Assembly: GCF_034808145.1 (NCBI RefSeq)
Contig: NZ_JAXHGM010000012.1
Span: forward strand, 1-64,000
Length of the DNA: 64,000 nucleotides
Direction of reading: 5' to 3'
From: Halorubellus sp034808145
GTDB taxonomy: Archaea > Halobacteriota > Halobacteria > Halobacteriales > Natrialbaceae
Numbering within the stretch: the stretch's first letter is position 1; every line of letters starts with the position of its first letter. A program made the position numbers and the translations under genes. The notes under the pieces are model-generated. The model was not told the origin of the DNA and searched no databases. It was given only the letters and a program-made list of their open reading frames with translations. This document shows positions 8,281-18,100 of this stretch, one piece after another.

Positions 8281-8543
8281 TGGCGCTCTTTGAGCTCGCC
8301 CAGCTCTTGTGGCCCGCGCTGTTTGTGTTGTCGCTGCTCCAGTTGGGACTTGCATACTGTCCACCTGCGCGTGGACAGGTTTCGATGGTCGTTGTTGTGG
8401 GCTTGGTCGCGGGTGGCATTGGCGTCTTATACGTGATTCAGCCGTTGAGTGCGGCCGTTGGCGTTGCGTTGACTACTATCGGTTTTGGGGCGCCGCTTGG
8501 GCTTGGTCTTGTCTCGATCAAACTGCTTGTGGAGGAAGGCTAG
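8280..8543 (+). CDS. small membrane protein, GTG start
   Basis: This 87-aa protein has two to three hydrophobic segments (WPALFVLSLLQLGLAY, VVVVGLVAGGIGVLYVI, AAVGVALTTIGFGAPLGLGL). The GTG at 8280-8282 shares its G with the TAG stop of the propeller gene, so translation is coupled. It probably forms a membrane complex with the two flanking products. No family recognised. Confidence 0.65.
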   Translation: MALFELAQLLWPALFVLSLLQLGLAYCPPARGQVSMVVVVGLVAGGIGVLYVIQPLSAAVGVALTTIGFGAPLGLGLVSIKLLVEEG

Positions 8544-8544
8544 T

Positions 8545-9369
8545 ATGTACCCGCTGCAATTGACGTCGTTCCTGAATCTCATTCCGGCTTGGTTGCCGAC
8601 GGCCACGCTGTCCGCTGGAACGGTCCTCGTGTTATTCGGGCTTACCAGGCGCTACGTTACGTCTGCGGACGGGCCGCTTTCGTCGCTTCCGTATCACGGC
8701 TACCCACTCATCATTACAGTAACCCTCTCTGTGGCGGCTGCTACTTACACCGTCATTCAACGGTTCGATATGACGCTCTTGTTCGTCGTGCAAATCTTCT
8801 TCACTGGCCGCCTTATCCAAGGCGCGCTCACAGCCCGCATCATCGGTAAAGTCATCGACGCGATCGAAGAAATCCATGCCTCTCTCACGACCAGTACTAC
8901 AAAGCTGCACTCACAATCACTCCCCGAACGAGCCTACTCGTACATCCTTACCAAGCTCAAAGACCGCCTCACCATCATCATCGCCACTGGCATCATCAGC
9001 ACCTACACCACGATTAGCGTTCTCGCTGTTTTCCTCATCGGCGACGGCGTAATCTCCACCGCGATCAAGCGGTTCTGGATTGGTTACTTTTTCCTCATCA
9101 CCGCCGGACTCGTATTTGACTTCCGACACTTTGCCCACCGTCTCCCGCTGCTTGCCGGAGTCGGCCTCATCATCGCCATTGTCGGCGCCTTCCTCTATCA
9201 GCCAGTGAGCTTCTCAGCATACCTCACCCAACTCGGCCCCTACCTCGAAACACCAATCCCCGACTGGGCCCGCTACCCAATCAGCGCCATCGGCTTCCTC
9301 TGTGGCTTCCTCTTCTGGGCCCTCTTCTACAACCAACACCGCACCACCCAACACAACCACCCTCCCTAA
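8545..9369 (+). CDS. polytopic membrane protein, third cassette gene
   Basis: This 274-aa protein starts at the ATG one base after the previous stop; upstream in-frame readings overlap that gene. About seven hydrophobic segments are visible, with a soluble helical loop near residues 95-140 (GKVIDAIEEIHASL). The gene switches toward C-ending codons in its second half. With the propeller and the small membrane protein it makes a three-gene envelope cassette framed by winged-helix copies. Function unknown. Confidence 0.65.
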   Translation: MYPLQLTSFLNLIPAWLPTATLSAGTVLVLFGLTRRYVTSADGPLSSLPYHGYPLIITVTLSVAAATYTVIQRFDMTLLFVVQIFFTGRLIQGALTARIIGKVIDAIEEIHASLTTSTTKLHSQSLPERAYSYILTKLKDRLTIIIATGIISTYTTISVLAVFLIGDGVISTAIKRFWIGYFFLITAGLVFDFRHFAHRLPLLAGVGLIIAIVGAFLYQPVSFSAYLTQLGPYLETPIPDWARYPISAIGFLCGFLFWALFYNQHRTTQHNHPP

Positions 9370-9498
9370 CAGAACCCCTCTCCCCCCACCCAGACCAAAC
9401 AAGCAAAAGCACCGAAACTTTGTGAATCTTCATTTGGACTGAATGGAAACATTCTGTGATGAAAACAATCAACTTAGCCGCGCTGGGGCGTATGACCA

Positions 9499-9783
9499 AT
9501 GCAACCCCGGTTAGCCAATTGGATGACTCCCTCAGACCGGGATATCCTCGAAATCCTTGCGAACGAGGGTGGACGCCGCGAACTAGTCCTGACTCCTCGT
9601 CTAATTGCTGAGAACACCGACTGGGCCAGAGACACAATCCGAGAACATGTCGTGGTTCTCCGAGACCACAATCTAATCGAATACCACGATGAATCTGCGG
9701 GAATCTATCAACTCTCAGACCGGGGCCGCGCGTACCTTGCTGGCAACCTCGACGTCTCTGAATTGGACGATGACGAGTCATAG
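9499..9783 (+). CDS. winged-helix repressor copy 3
   Basis: This 94-aa protein is co-linear with the copies at 5830 and 6115: WMTPSDRDILEILANEGG, recognition helix TDWARDTIREHVVVLRDH, wing IEYHDESAGIYQLSDRGRAYL, tail DVSELDDDE. It ends with the same tail as copy 2 rather than copy 1, so copies 2 and 3 are closer relatives. It lies downstream of the membrane cassette and could autoregulate or control it. Confidence 0.8.
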   Translation: MQPRLANWMTPSDRDILEILANEGGRRELVLTPRLIAENTDWARDTIREHVVVLRDHNLIEYHDESAGIYQLSDRGRAYLAGNLDVSELDDDES

Positions 9784-9884
9784 CACTCGGCTGGAACCGG
9801 CTACTGGATTCTTCGACTGAAAGCATGCCGCAGCCTTACTGAAGGAGATAGTTCAATCGGCGAGCGAGTGTGCCAGACTTGCCA
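9724..9884 (+). repeat. direct repeat, right copy
   Basis: This is the partner of 6337-6494, covering the end of winged-helix copy 3 and about 100 bp after its stop. Together the two copies bracket the 3-kb membrane cassette and could allow its loss or gain by homologous recombination. Confidence 0.65.
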
Positions 9885-9919
9885 GTTAATGAGTGACGTC
9901 GGTTCGAAAATCTACGAGT

Positions 9920-10924
9920 TCAGAATACTTGTTGAAGCGGGCCGGCTTGGCGGACAGTCTTGGCTTTCTCGCGAACGGTGTCGAAGGAGATGTAGTCGAG
10001 TGAGCAGTGTGGTGAGTCGCCGAGGACTGCTTGAATGGTCGGGCGGTCGATTTCTTTCCGGACTTTGTCTTCGTCGGCTTCGGGGGCGACGATGTGCATG
10101 TTGACGACGATGTTGGGGACCTTGACGACGAAGTCGGTCATTCGGAGGATGCCGCTGTAGATGCTAGTGGTGCTTTCGACCTCGAACATGTGGGCGATGT
10201 AGTCGTCTTTGAGCCAGATGACGTCCACGTACTCGATGATGTTGGTCGTGGCAGAACTGAATCCTGGTAGCTTCAGGGAGTCGATGCAGTCCTCGCCGAG
10301 TTCTTCACCATTGTATTCTCGGGATTTGTCGTTCTTCGCCACGTAGACGTCGTAGCCATGTTGCACGCCCAGCTCGATGAGTCGGTACTGAATCTCGGTA
10401 TGGTCCGTTGATTGTTCATCGTCGCCGTTACCACCAATATCGTTGCCGCGTTGGAATTTTTGGAAGGCTTCTTCGATGGAGTTGTATTCTTGCAGGAGAC
10501 TGTTGATGGCGTCTTCGGATACGCGCATGAATCCATGGGGGACCCAGCCCTCTTCGTAATCGAGGTCCCGCGCGATTCGCTCTCGCGCCACGCTGATCTG
10601 GTGATAGTTCGTTACGGTGTAGATGAGTGAGCTGTCAGCATTATCCCACAGTTTGTCGCCCACTGTTGGGCTTTCGAACGTGGTACCAACACGAGCAGCG
10701 GCGAAGAACTCACCGTCGTTATAGAAGAGGAGTGGGTCGCCTGATTGCATCTCCTCGAAGAACTTTCGTTTCTGCTCGCCATCGGTAGTCCCCCAGACTC
10801 GTACTTCGTCCTGTAAGGCGACCTCTGGTGGTGCTTCCTCTGGTGGAGGGAGTGGACTCTCGACCGTATCTTGGAAATGGTCGATCCAGTCACCTCCTAC
10901 TGGGACGATGTAGAGCCGCGTCAT
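9920..10924 (-). CDS. EVE-like domain fused to a restriction-like nuclease
   Basis: The N-terminal half of this 334-aa protein (LYIVPVGGDWIDHF, then SGDPLLFYNDGEFFAAARV) resembles the EVE/PUA-like fold that reads modified bases. The C-terminal half has a restriction-like core: Asp234 in IEYVDVIW, then Glu248-Val-Glu250 in MFEVESTTSIYSG. The usual Lys of ExK is Glu here, a variant seen in related haloarchaeal predicted nucleases. A reader of modified DNA joined to a nuclease suggests modification-dependent restriction. The gene stands alone. Confidence 0.6.
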   Translation of the reverse strand: MTRLYIVPVGGDWIDHFQDTVESPLPPPEEAPPEVALQDEVRVWGTTDGEQKRKFFEEMQSGDPLLFYNDGEFFAAARVGTTFESPTVGDKLWDNADSSLIYTVTNYHQISVARERIARDLDYEEGWVPHGFMRVSEDAINSLLQEYNSIEEAFQKFQRGNDIGGNGDDEQSTDHTEIQYRLIELGVQHGYDVYVAKNDKSREYNGEELGEDCIDSLKLPGFSSATTNIIEYVDVIWLKDDYIAHMFEVESTTSIYSGILRMTDFVVKVPNIVVNMHIVAPEADEDKVRKEIDRPTIQAVLGDSPHCSLDYISFDTVREKAKTVRQAGPLQQVF

Positions 10925-11101
10925 CTTGCCTAGCCTGTCAACATCCAGTGTCTTGTAGCTACTGCGGGCCTTGGAGTCTGTAGTGCTGCTTCGTGTGATG
11001 GTTGAGTAGGAAGCTATGAAGTGGTGGCGTCGCCAGTTTGTCTTAGGATGACGATATTTCTAAGCCGTTGTCGGAGATGGACGTTTTCGTTGAGTGTTGA
11101 G

Positions 11102-11852
11102 ATGCTTGACGCGCTGATAGTGTTGATAGCGATGGGTGTGGTTGGTGGACTCGGCTATTCTGCGCAGCAGGTGTTGAGCGTGCTATTGCTGCCGACCCAG
11201 TCGGGTGCGACGATGATCTCTATCTGGACTCTTGTGGTCTCGCAGGCGATACCGGCTAACGGTGTCGGTCTCTATCTTGCGATTCTACTCGTAGGTGCGG
11301 TGAAGGTTAGGAACGCGATTCGTGCGGTTTGGAAGCTGGTCACGCCGCCGCACTTTGGTGGCGCGGTTCCTGCTCTCGCCCCGACCTTTGCAGAGCGGCA
11401 AGCCGCGACGCAGCGAGCGAGGAGGGTGGGAATCGGGTGCGTCGTTGGGGATGGCCACCGCGATGGCCTTTTCGGCGTTCGTGCAGTTCGAATTGGCATT
11501 CCAATCTTGGTACGACCCGTACGTGTATGCCCTCCCGTGGGACGTGATTTCGACTGGCATCTCGATTCTTGTCGGACCCGGAGCTGATAGGTTACTGTTG
11601 AGTGACCTTTCGACCGCAAATCCGTTGGAGGTCGTGGCGAACCTCGGAATTCGAATTATCCCAGGCGTGATAGTTGCAGTTGGCTATCTGAACCTGTTCC
11701 GCGTGTCTATTGAGGTGATTGAAGACCGGGCGATGAATTTTGTATCAAACCGGTCTGCTGCCGTACATGGTTATCTTAGTTTGGGTGTCTACACGTGCTG
11801 TGTGGTGCTGGCGGCCCTCTTCTGGAGTCTCTATCTGGGTGAACTGGTGTAG
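11102..11852 (+). pseudogene. membrane protein gene with a frameshift
   Basis: ATG 11102 opens a hydrophobic reading (MLDALIVLIAMGVVGGLGY, then VGLYLAILLVGAVKVRNAI) that turns into low-quality sequence after about 11430. A hydrophobic reading resumes in another frame (MATAMAFSAFVQFELAF, IIPGVIVAVGYLNLF, YTCCVVLAALFWSLYL) and ends at 11852. Joined, these give one protein of about five membrane segments. Either the gene is broken near 11400-11450, or there are two separate ORFs, the second from ATG 11451. A sequencing error cannot be excluded. Confidence 0.5.
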
Positions 11853-12060
11853 GAGAGTCGGCACCGGTGAACCGATGTTACAGGCTGATTGTTTCCTCTA
11901 TTCTGCACCTTCTCTGTTATGCTGGCAAAGAACGGATGTTTGCATCGTACAATAGCTTGAGTTTCTTTGGGTGTCACAATGGGTCGAACGGCCGTTTTTT
12001 GATTCGTATTGTTGGTGGGACTTCTTGGGGGAATCTCTGCACAAGACTTTTGACCGTCGA

Positions 12061-12077
12061 TAGACAATTATTGTCTA
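12061..12077. repeat. perfect 8-bp palindrome
   Basis: TAGACAAT and ATTGTCTA are separated by a single T. Such a compact palindrome is typical of a dimeric regulator site, yet it lies between the 3' ends of two genes. It could be a leftover operator of a deleted gene. Confidence 0.45.
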
Positions 12078-12111
12078 CCGATAAAGCCGTGTGCGGTCGA
12101 TGACCTCGCAT

Positions 12112-12128
12112 AGGTGGGAAAACCACCT
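12112..12128. terminator. short hairpin, possible terminator
   Basis: AGGTGG (12112-12117) pairs with CCACCT (12123-12128) around a five-base loop. It lies just before the 3' end of the DUF3800-like gene. There is no T-tract, so a terminator role is uncertain. Confidence 0.3.
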
Positions 12129-12196
12129 CGTTCGACTGAATCCCACATCCGTCCTTTGGGATCGGGAATCAGTCGGGCTGGCGGGTGGGAGACCAA

Positions 12197-12859
12197 TCAC
12201 GGTCCGGCACTAATGTCCGAGAGAGACTTCTCAAGATGTGCGAGCGCTGCACTGTTCATGCCCTTGGTCACAGCGTCCGTCTCGAGCTCACTCATCCAGT
12301 CGGTACCGGCCTTGGTGTCTTCCGCGATGCCACCTGCGAGGCAGTCAGCGGACTGGATGCCGTTTGACTGCCGTGACCCCTCGTAATAGACTTTGACGTC
12401 TGGGATGAAGTCTGAAAGATGCGTCTTCACCTTCTCGCATTGTTTTTTCGAGGCGACTCGGTCGAACGTGAAGAGGGCTCGACGTTCCTCGGTGGCACCC
12501 ATCTCGAAGAGAATCTCGCCGTACACATAGCCGGTGAACGCGAGGTCCCAGGTGAGATCTACGTCCTGGTAGAGCAGGTGATAATTGTCCATGGAGTGGA
12601 GTTGCCCCTTGGTGATGACTGAGTACCCGTATTCGACGGTGTCCTGTTGATCAGCGAGGCAGTCGAAGAACCGGCGTTTCTGCGTGCTGGTGAGATCGTT
12701 CCACTTCGCTTCTGGGATATCGTCGATGCGTCGAACGGCTCGTTTCGCGCAGCGGCCCGCGGACACGTTGTCGCCACCGACGACACCGAAGACACAGACC
12801 TCACAGTCGCCATGAAGTAGGTTTCGGAGGTGACCGGAGACATCTCCAAAATAGTGCAT
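12197..12859 (-). CDS. DUF3800-like protein
   Basis: The ATG at 12859 gives MHYFGDVSGHLRNLL, placing Asp6 and the following SG in the position of the family's DESG motif. That start was preferred over the longer reading from 12949. The end of the 220-aa protein has SNGIQSADCLAGGIAED, matching the iQxAD motif of DUF3800. The fold is RNase H-like, so a nuclease is predicted. It is divergent from the TcmP gene across about 100 bp, and DUF3800 proteins often lie in defence or phage-related loci. Confidence 0.65.
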   Translation of the reverse strand: MHYFGDVSGHLRNLLHGDCEVCVFGVVGGDNVSAGRCAKRAVRRIDDIPEAKWNDLTSTQKRRFFDCLADQQDTVEYGYSVITKGQLHSMDNYHLLYQDVDLTWDLAFTGYVYGEILFEMGATEERRALFTFDRVASKKQCEKVKTHLSDFIPDVKVYYEGSRQSNGIQSADCLAGGIAEDTKAGTDWMSELETDAVTKGMNSAALAHLEKSLSDISAGP

Positions 12860-12960
12860 ACTAGAGAGTCTGCTTCTCACTGTCACCGGGTTGCATAAGA
12901 GCATGTCGGTGGGTACTGGATAACATTCATTATGTTTCAATTCCATCATAGGATCTATCG

Positions 12961-13959
12961 ATGGATGGCCCTACGTATTTGAAGCGCCGGATTGACGCAG
13001 TACGCCAACGTTCGGATGAGGTGCTGGCTGTCGCTCCCGGGGTGGCGAACGAGTTTGACAGTTGGTCGGTGCTAAAACTGATATTGCATTCAGCAGCTGT
13101 GCGTATGTATACTGACGTCCATCAGGGCCAGGAGACGGGAAAGACGTTCTACATCGATGCCCTCGCCGGGTCAGGAGTGTCAAAATACTCCGACTCCGAA
13201 TGTTTCCTCGGGTCACCTTTGGTGGCTTGCAAAGCAGCCCAGGAACCGTTCACGAAGATGTATTTCATCGAAGCGAACGGCGACTACGCGCGGGCACTGA
13301 AGGACCGTCTGGAGCATGCGTTTTCACTGCCCAAGTTCACCAAGCCAGACGAATATGAAATTATCGACAGGGACGCTAATGACGCGTTAGGTGACATTGC
13401 CCGAGAGATCCAATCTCTGGGTGACTACGACGAGCGGTTCAACTACTACTGCTTCATCGACAACCAAGCGATGGACGTCAACTGGAACGCTATCTCGGAT
13501 ATCACCCCAACGCCGTATGGCGACCTCCTCATCAACATCCCAATCACCCATGCAATTGGCCGCAGCGCCAATCAGAACACCATGGAAGCCCTATCTGCCT
13601 TTTACGGAATCGACATGCATGGGCACGCCACGGGCGACGTGACCCGTGAAGACCTCCTGCAACTGTATCTGGACCGAATTAAAAACCAAGGCCGTGAGGT
13701 CATTGAATCGACGCGTGTCCAAACGGACGTGGGCAGCTTTTGGTTCGATCTTGCGTATGCTACCCGCAAGACGGGTGGAAGCAACGGTTATATGCGCGTG
13801 ATTCGGTACGTTCGCGAATTCATCGAATCAGTCCATTCGGGGCATGTCGACACCATTCTGGACGACGGCCAGACCGGCCTCACCGATTTCACCCCAGACA
13901 CCGATATCGCCGATGCACTCCCAGATGATGAACCCCAACGAGAACTAACCGAATTCTGA
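12961..13959 (+). CDS. tcmP: three-Cys-motif partner protein TcmP
   Basis: This 332-aa protein matches the TcmP pattern: an N-terminal W-x-x-x-K-L segment (FDSWSVLKLILHSAA), the GKTFYIDALAGSGVS block, then KMYFIEANGDYARALKDRL and a Gly/Asn-containing central region. TcmP proteins are regularly encoded beside a radical-SAM protein with a three-cysteine motif, and that gene follows here on the opposite strand. The two coding regions overlap tail to tail by 15 nt. The IDALAGSG block resembles a nucleotide- or SAM-binding loop. Biochemical role not established. Confidence 0.8.
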   Translation: MDGPTYLKRRIDAVRQRSDEVLAVAPGVANEFDSWSVLKLILHSAAVRMYTDVHQGQETGKTFYIDALAGSGVSKYSDSECFLGSPLVACKAAQEPFTKMYFIEANGDYARALKDRLEHAFSLPKFTKPDEYEIIDRDANDALGDIAREIQSLGDYDERFNYYCFIDNQAMDVNWNAISDITPTPYGDLLINIPITHAIGRSANQNTMEALSAFYGIDMHGHATGDVTREDLLQLYLDRIKNQGREVIESTRVQTDVGSFWFDLAYATRKTGGSNGYMRVIRYVREFIESVHSGHVDTILDDGQTGLTDFTPDTDIADALPDDEPQRELTEF

Positions 13960-15006
13960 TAATAGTGTCGACGGAATCTCCGGCGGTGGATTCTCAGGAG
14001 TTGGTCGGTTGGCGAAGTTCTCTGGTGGCTGACGGTCCTTCCATCCCTGCAGCCAGTCGTGGACCTGACCATCAGTGTGTTTGAGGTGGCGGCTGTCGGG
14101 CCAGAGATGTACCGGTAACTCCAGCTCCATGCCGAGTTGTTGGACCCAAACGAACTGGCGAAGACTATACTCCAACCAGGCGGTTTGATCTCGGATGCGG
14201 TCGAGTTCGGTGGCGAGTTCGTCCTGGCCGGCATCCCGGGCGGCCTCGACTGTCATCCGGAAGTTGCCGGATCGGGGATTGATTGGTTCGTGAAAGATGA
14301 CGTCCGGTTCGCATTCGGCTATTGTTTGAAGCAGATCTCGCAGTTCTGGCTTCGAGAGCGTCGGATACGTCGGTGACATCGAAACAAACGTGTTCACACC
14401 GTGTTCTGCGAATTGCTTAAGACCGCGAAGACGATGGGCTGGGCCGGGGGCGCGTGGTTCGATGGCAGTGACCTGACCAGCATTGAGCGAAGAAATTGAA
14501 GAGCCGATGGTGACGTACTTGCCTGCGGACTTGAACGCGTCGAGGTCTTGGAGTGCGAGTATCGGATTCCGCGTCAACACCCGTGCGTATCGCTCGTGGT
14601 CCGCTAGTGCTTGGACTGTCTGGCGCGTAATCTCGCCGGCACGGCCGTCCATGTAGCAATCAGTCCCAAACGAGATGCCGACAATACCCTGGCCGTGCGG
14701 TGTCTGGTGCCAGGTCCGCTTTCGCTCTAGAATACCTGGCAATCGATTGGGGATGCTGTCGCGATATAGCACGTACTGGCCCCACTCTTTCTGTGGGGCA
14801 TCGACGCCAGCCTCCTCTTTCAGCATGTCTGGGCGGGCGCGAATCGCTGGTGTCGACGGTACATAACAGAACTTGCAGCCGTGTCGACAGCCCGTTGCGA
14901 CGTTGATGACGTAGTCACACAGTGACTTCGAATGTAACGCTGATTTCGATAACACCGACTCAGTCGGGTCGTCACCCGTCGTCAACTTTTCGTCGGCGAT
15001 GCCCAT
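13945..15006 (-). CDS. radical SAM protein with three-Cys motif (Gp37/Gp68 type)
   Basis: The iron-sulfur motif of this 353-aa protein is CRHGCKFC (about residues 40-47), the CxxxCxxC of radical SAM enzymes, in a context close to spore-photoproduct-lyase-like and phage Gp37/Gp68 proteins. Later blocks fit the barrel: GISFGTDCYMDG, RVLTRNPILALQDLD, TFVSMSPTYPTL and DVIFHEPINPRSGN. It overlaps tcmP tail to tail and starts divergently from the STAND gene. The chemistry performed by these partners is unknown; modification of nucleic acid or protein is the usual speculation. Confidence 0.8.
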   Translation of the reverse strand: MGIADEKLTTGDDPTESVLSKSALHSKSLCDYVINVATGCRHGCKFCYVPSTPAIRARPDMLKEEAGVDAPQKEWGQYVLYRDSIPNRLPGILERKRTWHQTPHGQGIVGISFGTDCYMDGRAGEITRQTVQALADHERYARVLTRNPILALQDLDAFKSAGKYVTIGSSISSLNAGQVTAIEPRAPGPAHRLRGLKQFAEHGVNTFVSMSPTYPTLSKPELRDLLQTIAECEPDVIFHEPINPRSGNFRMTVEAARDAGQDELATELDRIRDQTAWLEYSLRQFVWVQQLGMELELPVHLWPDSRHLKHTDGQVHDWLQGWKDRQPPENFANRPTPENPPPEIPSTLLSEFG

Positions 15007-15116
15007 AGTCTCTTATCTAGTTCTAGACCCAAACTTCTGTCGACTATGGTCTATAAGGTTGAATCTACCAGCGACCCAAACAACTACGTACCGTAACGCC
15101 ATACGACCTTTTCATC

Positions 15117-18100
15117 GTGCTAGAGAGCGCTGTGGCGGCGAGCTTAATTGCCAACGGAGTTGCTGATACGATTTCAATTTCAGGAAATCGCGTCTATCAC
15201 ACCCTGAATGACTTAATATCAGAATCTGATGCGGAACTTCTCTCGGCGGCATTAGTGGAAGCCCTTTCAGAGGAAGCTGAACTCAAACCTGAGCAACAGG
15301 ACGAGCTAAGTGTGGATTTACTCCAGCCAGTCGACGACTTTTCTCTGGAGGGCGTTTACCAATCGAGGAGTGAAATTGAATCACAAATAGCGATTCGACT
15401 GGCTACCTCGGATTCAGTTGTCTATCCAGATGAAAAGCGGGAAGCTGAAACAGTTGTTTCTGAAGCGATGGATGTAGCATTGAGTGTGTGGTTTGATGAG
15501 ATACAGGGTACTGAAACCGCTCAGAGGTACCTTTTAGAGATTAATAAAAACGTAGATGCGAAATTAGATGGAATTCAGCGTAAGCTCGATTGTGTGATTG
15601 AGACGCAGGCGTCTCAAGAGTGGTATGAACGGATAGATGTGGAGGATACCAAAGAGGCAGCAGCTATGGTTGAATCTGAATTGCTGACTGGGCCCCCGGT
15701 CACTGAAGACGTTCATATTCAACGTGCGGAGCTTCCTGAGACACTTGATCACGACCAATATCTGATTCAGGGGCGTCGTGGAATTGGGAAAACACACGCA
15801 CTAAAGACTCTTCAACAACGAATTTTGGAGCAACGGGACGTTGAACACGTAATTCTCCCGAAATCAGGGTACATCGGGAAGAAGGACGTGAGAGGTCTTT
15901 CACAGGAATCGTTTTCGGGACATGTCCTACTGATTTGGGATGACATCCACGGAGTACAGCCCGGTGAACAGGGAGGGACAGTTCGTGAAGCCATCCAACG
16001 ATTATCCCGCAACATATCAGCCGAAGAATCTGAGCTGTATCTCCTCTGCTCGGTGGGGGCCGAATACAAAGATGAACTCGATTATCTAGCTCGGCCAGAT
16101 GACCGTGTTTGGAGCGCGATCCAGGAGCTTACTCTGGAACCGCTTCCAAGAGCTGGTGTTTCTGAACTTTGTGACCAGATGCTTTCGGCATATGGGGTGG
16201 ATGTTGATGAGGAACTGGCAAGTAAAATCGCGTATGAGGTCTGGTATGCCGATCCCTCACCGTCGTACGTTGAAGCTGTCGTTGCAACACTGAATTCATC
16301 GGACGATATCGAAAACCAGGTGGAGAACCTTCCGGTGGACGTCAGTGGAATCTGGCATGAACAGTACGAACATCTTTGTCGAGAGAACCCCGAAGCGCGA
16401 TTTCTTCTGTGGGGTATGGATTTACTCCGGATGGCGGCCATTCCAATTTACGAATCCACCTTACGCCAAGTCTATAGTGAGGTGTTTGGGCGTGATGAAT
16501 TTGAATTTACCCGGCAGCTCAAGGTGCTCGAACGGAACCAATGGGTTTGGGAAGAAAGGAATCCCAATCCGCCTGTTGATGAACCGCAATACGATATCCG
16601 CGCAGCCCAACTTCAAGGAGTGGACGAAGACCGGATGCAAGTGATTGACAGATTCTCTGACTTCGTTTTAGAATCCCTTGTGTCAACGATTCCAGACGCT
16701 GCTCGGGACTGGATTCCCCAGTATCACTCAAATCTAGCTGGGTTTCTCATGTATAATTTGATTGGGGACACGCGGAAACTGGCAGAGGCTCATTTGGAGC
16801 GTGCTGAAGAACTCGCGCCATTTGATCCTCGTATCCAGAACAACTTTGCATTGTTCTTGGAACTTGAAGGACGCCAGGAAGAAGCTCTCGAACATTACGA
16901 GAAGGCGCTGGCGGTGGCACCGGAATGGGCTACACTCCGGAATGCCTACGCAGCGACACTCGATGAGGTTGATCGTCCATATGAGGCGGTCCAGGAATAT
17001 CGGAAAGCGATTCAGTCTGACCAGCCCTCGGTGATGGCTCACTACAATCTAGGGGCGTTACTCAGTGAGTTGAAAGAGTTCACTGAGGCGAAAGTCCAAT
17101 TCGAGAAGGCCAGAACCAAAGGATATCATGTTCCCGACTTGTATTACAATCTAGCAGTTGTGAATAAGTCAATTGGAAACTACTTGGAAGCCAAAGAAAT
17201 CGCTGAGAGAGGGAGAGAGCTGTTCCCTGAAAACCACCATGTGAAACTCATCTTAGCTAATCTCTATCTTGAACTTGAATACCCGGATAGGACCAGAGAC
17301 ATGCTGCGTCCTCTGATTGATACCAACCAAGAGATTCAACCAATTGTTCACGGTCTGTTAGCGAGAGCCTTTGCTGACCTTGGTGAGCGAGAGCTCATGG
17401 AGAAACACGCAAAAGAGGTAGGGGAGAACACTTCGACAAACCTATTAGGAGATGACTTCGTGGAAAATAGTACAGTTGAGGATATTCGGAGTCGGCCAGA
17501 TTTAGAATCGAAATCGAACGAGCTCAGAGCGCTTGATGCGATGGCGCGGGAGGAGCGATACACGAAGGTCTGGGAGCGAGGAACTCATTTCTTGGAACAG
17601 GGAAGTGAGTCCTCAGAGCTTCACCGCCGGTTGGGAGATTGTGGGGAGAAACTGAACCATTATGAACAGGCGGAAACCCACTATCAGAAAGCGGTACAGT
17701 TAGACGCGGAAAATCACAAAGCTCGTCATCATTACGGGAATTTTCTCAAGCATAGAGGCCGTATTGAAGAAGCTAAGGCTCAATTCCAGGCAGCTATTGA
17801 GGGGACGGACGATCCACAAATCTACAACGATTACGGTCTGCTCAATTTCGAAAATGTGGCATACGGAGCAGCAGCAAAGTGTTATGAAGCTGCTATCAAA
17901 TCACTGGATGGTTCTACTGACATGAATTCTGAGGCTCACCGAATTCATTTCAACTATGGACAGTTGCTCTACTACACCGGGGCTCTTGAAACTGCGAAAC
18001 GACACTATCTCAAATCCATTCAGTTAAATGATGAGTATGCAAATGCAAAGTTCGGATTGGGCCAAGTTGAGGGGGAGACTGGAAATGTACGAGCGGGGCT

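Larger units (their letters stand above)
11853..12196. other. intergenic region between convergent genes
   Basis: This 344-bp stretch has no supportable gene. It is AT-richer than its surroundings and contains the palindrome at 12061-12077 and a short GC hairpin at 12112-12128. It may be a remnant of a lost gene with its operator. Confidence 0.4.
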
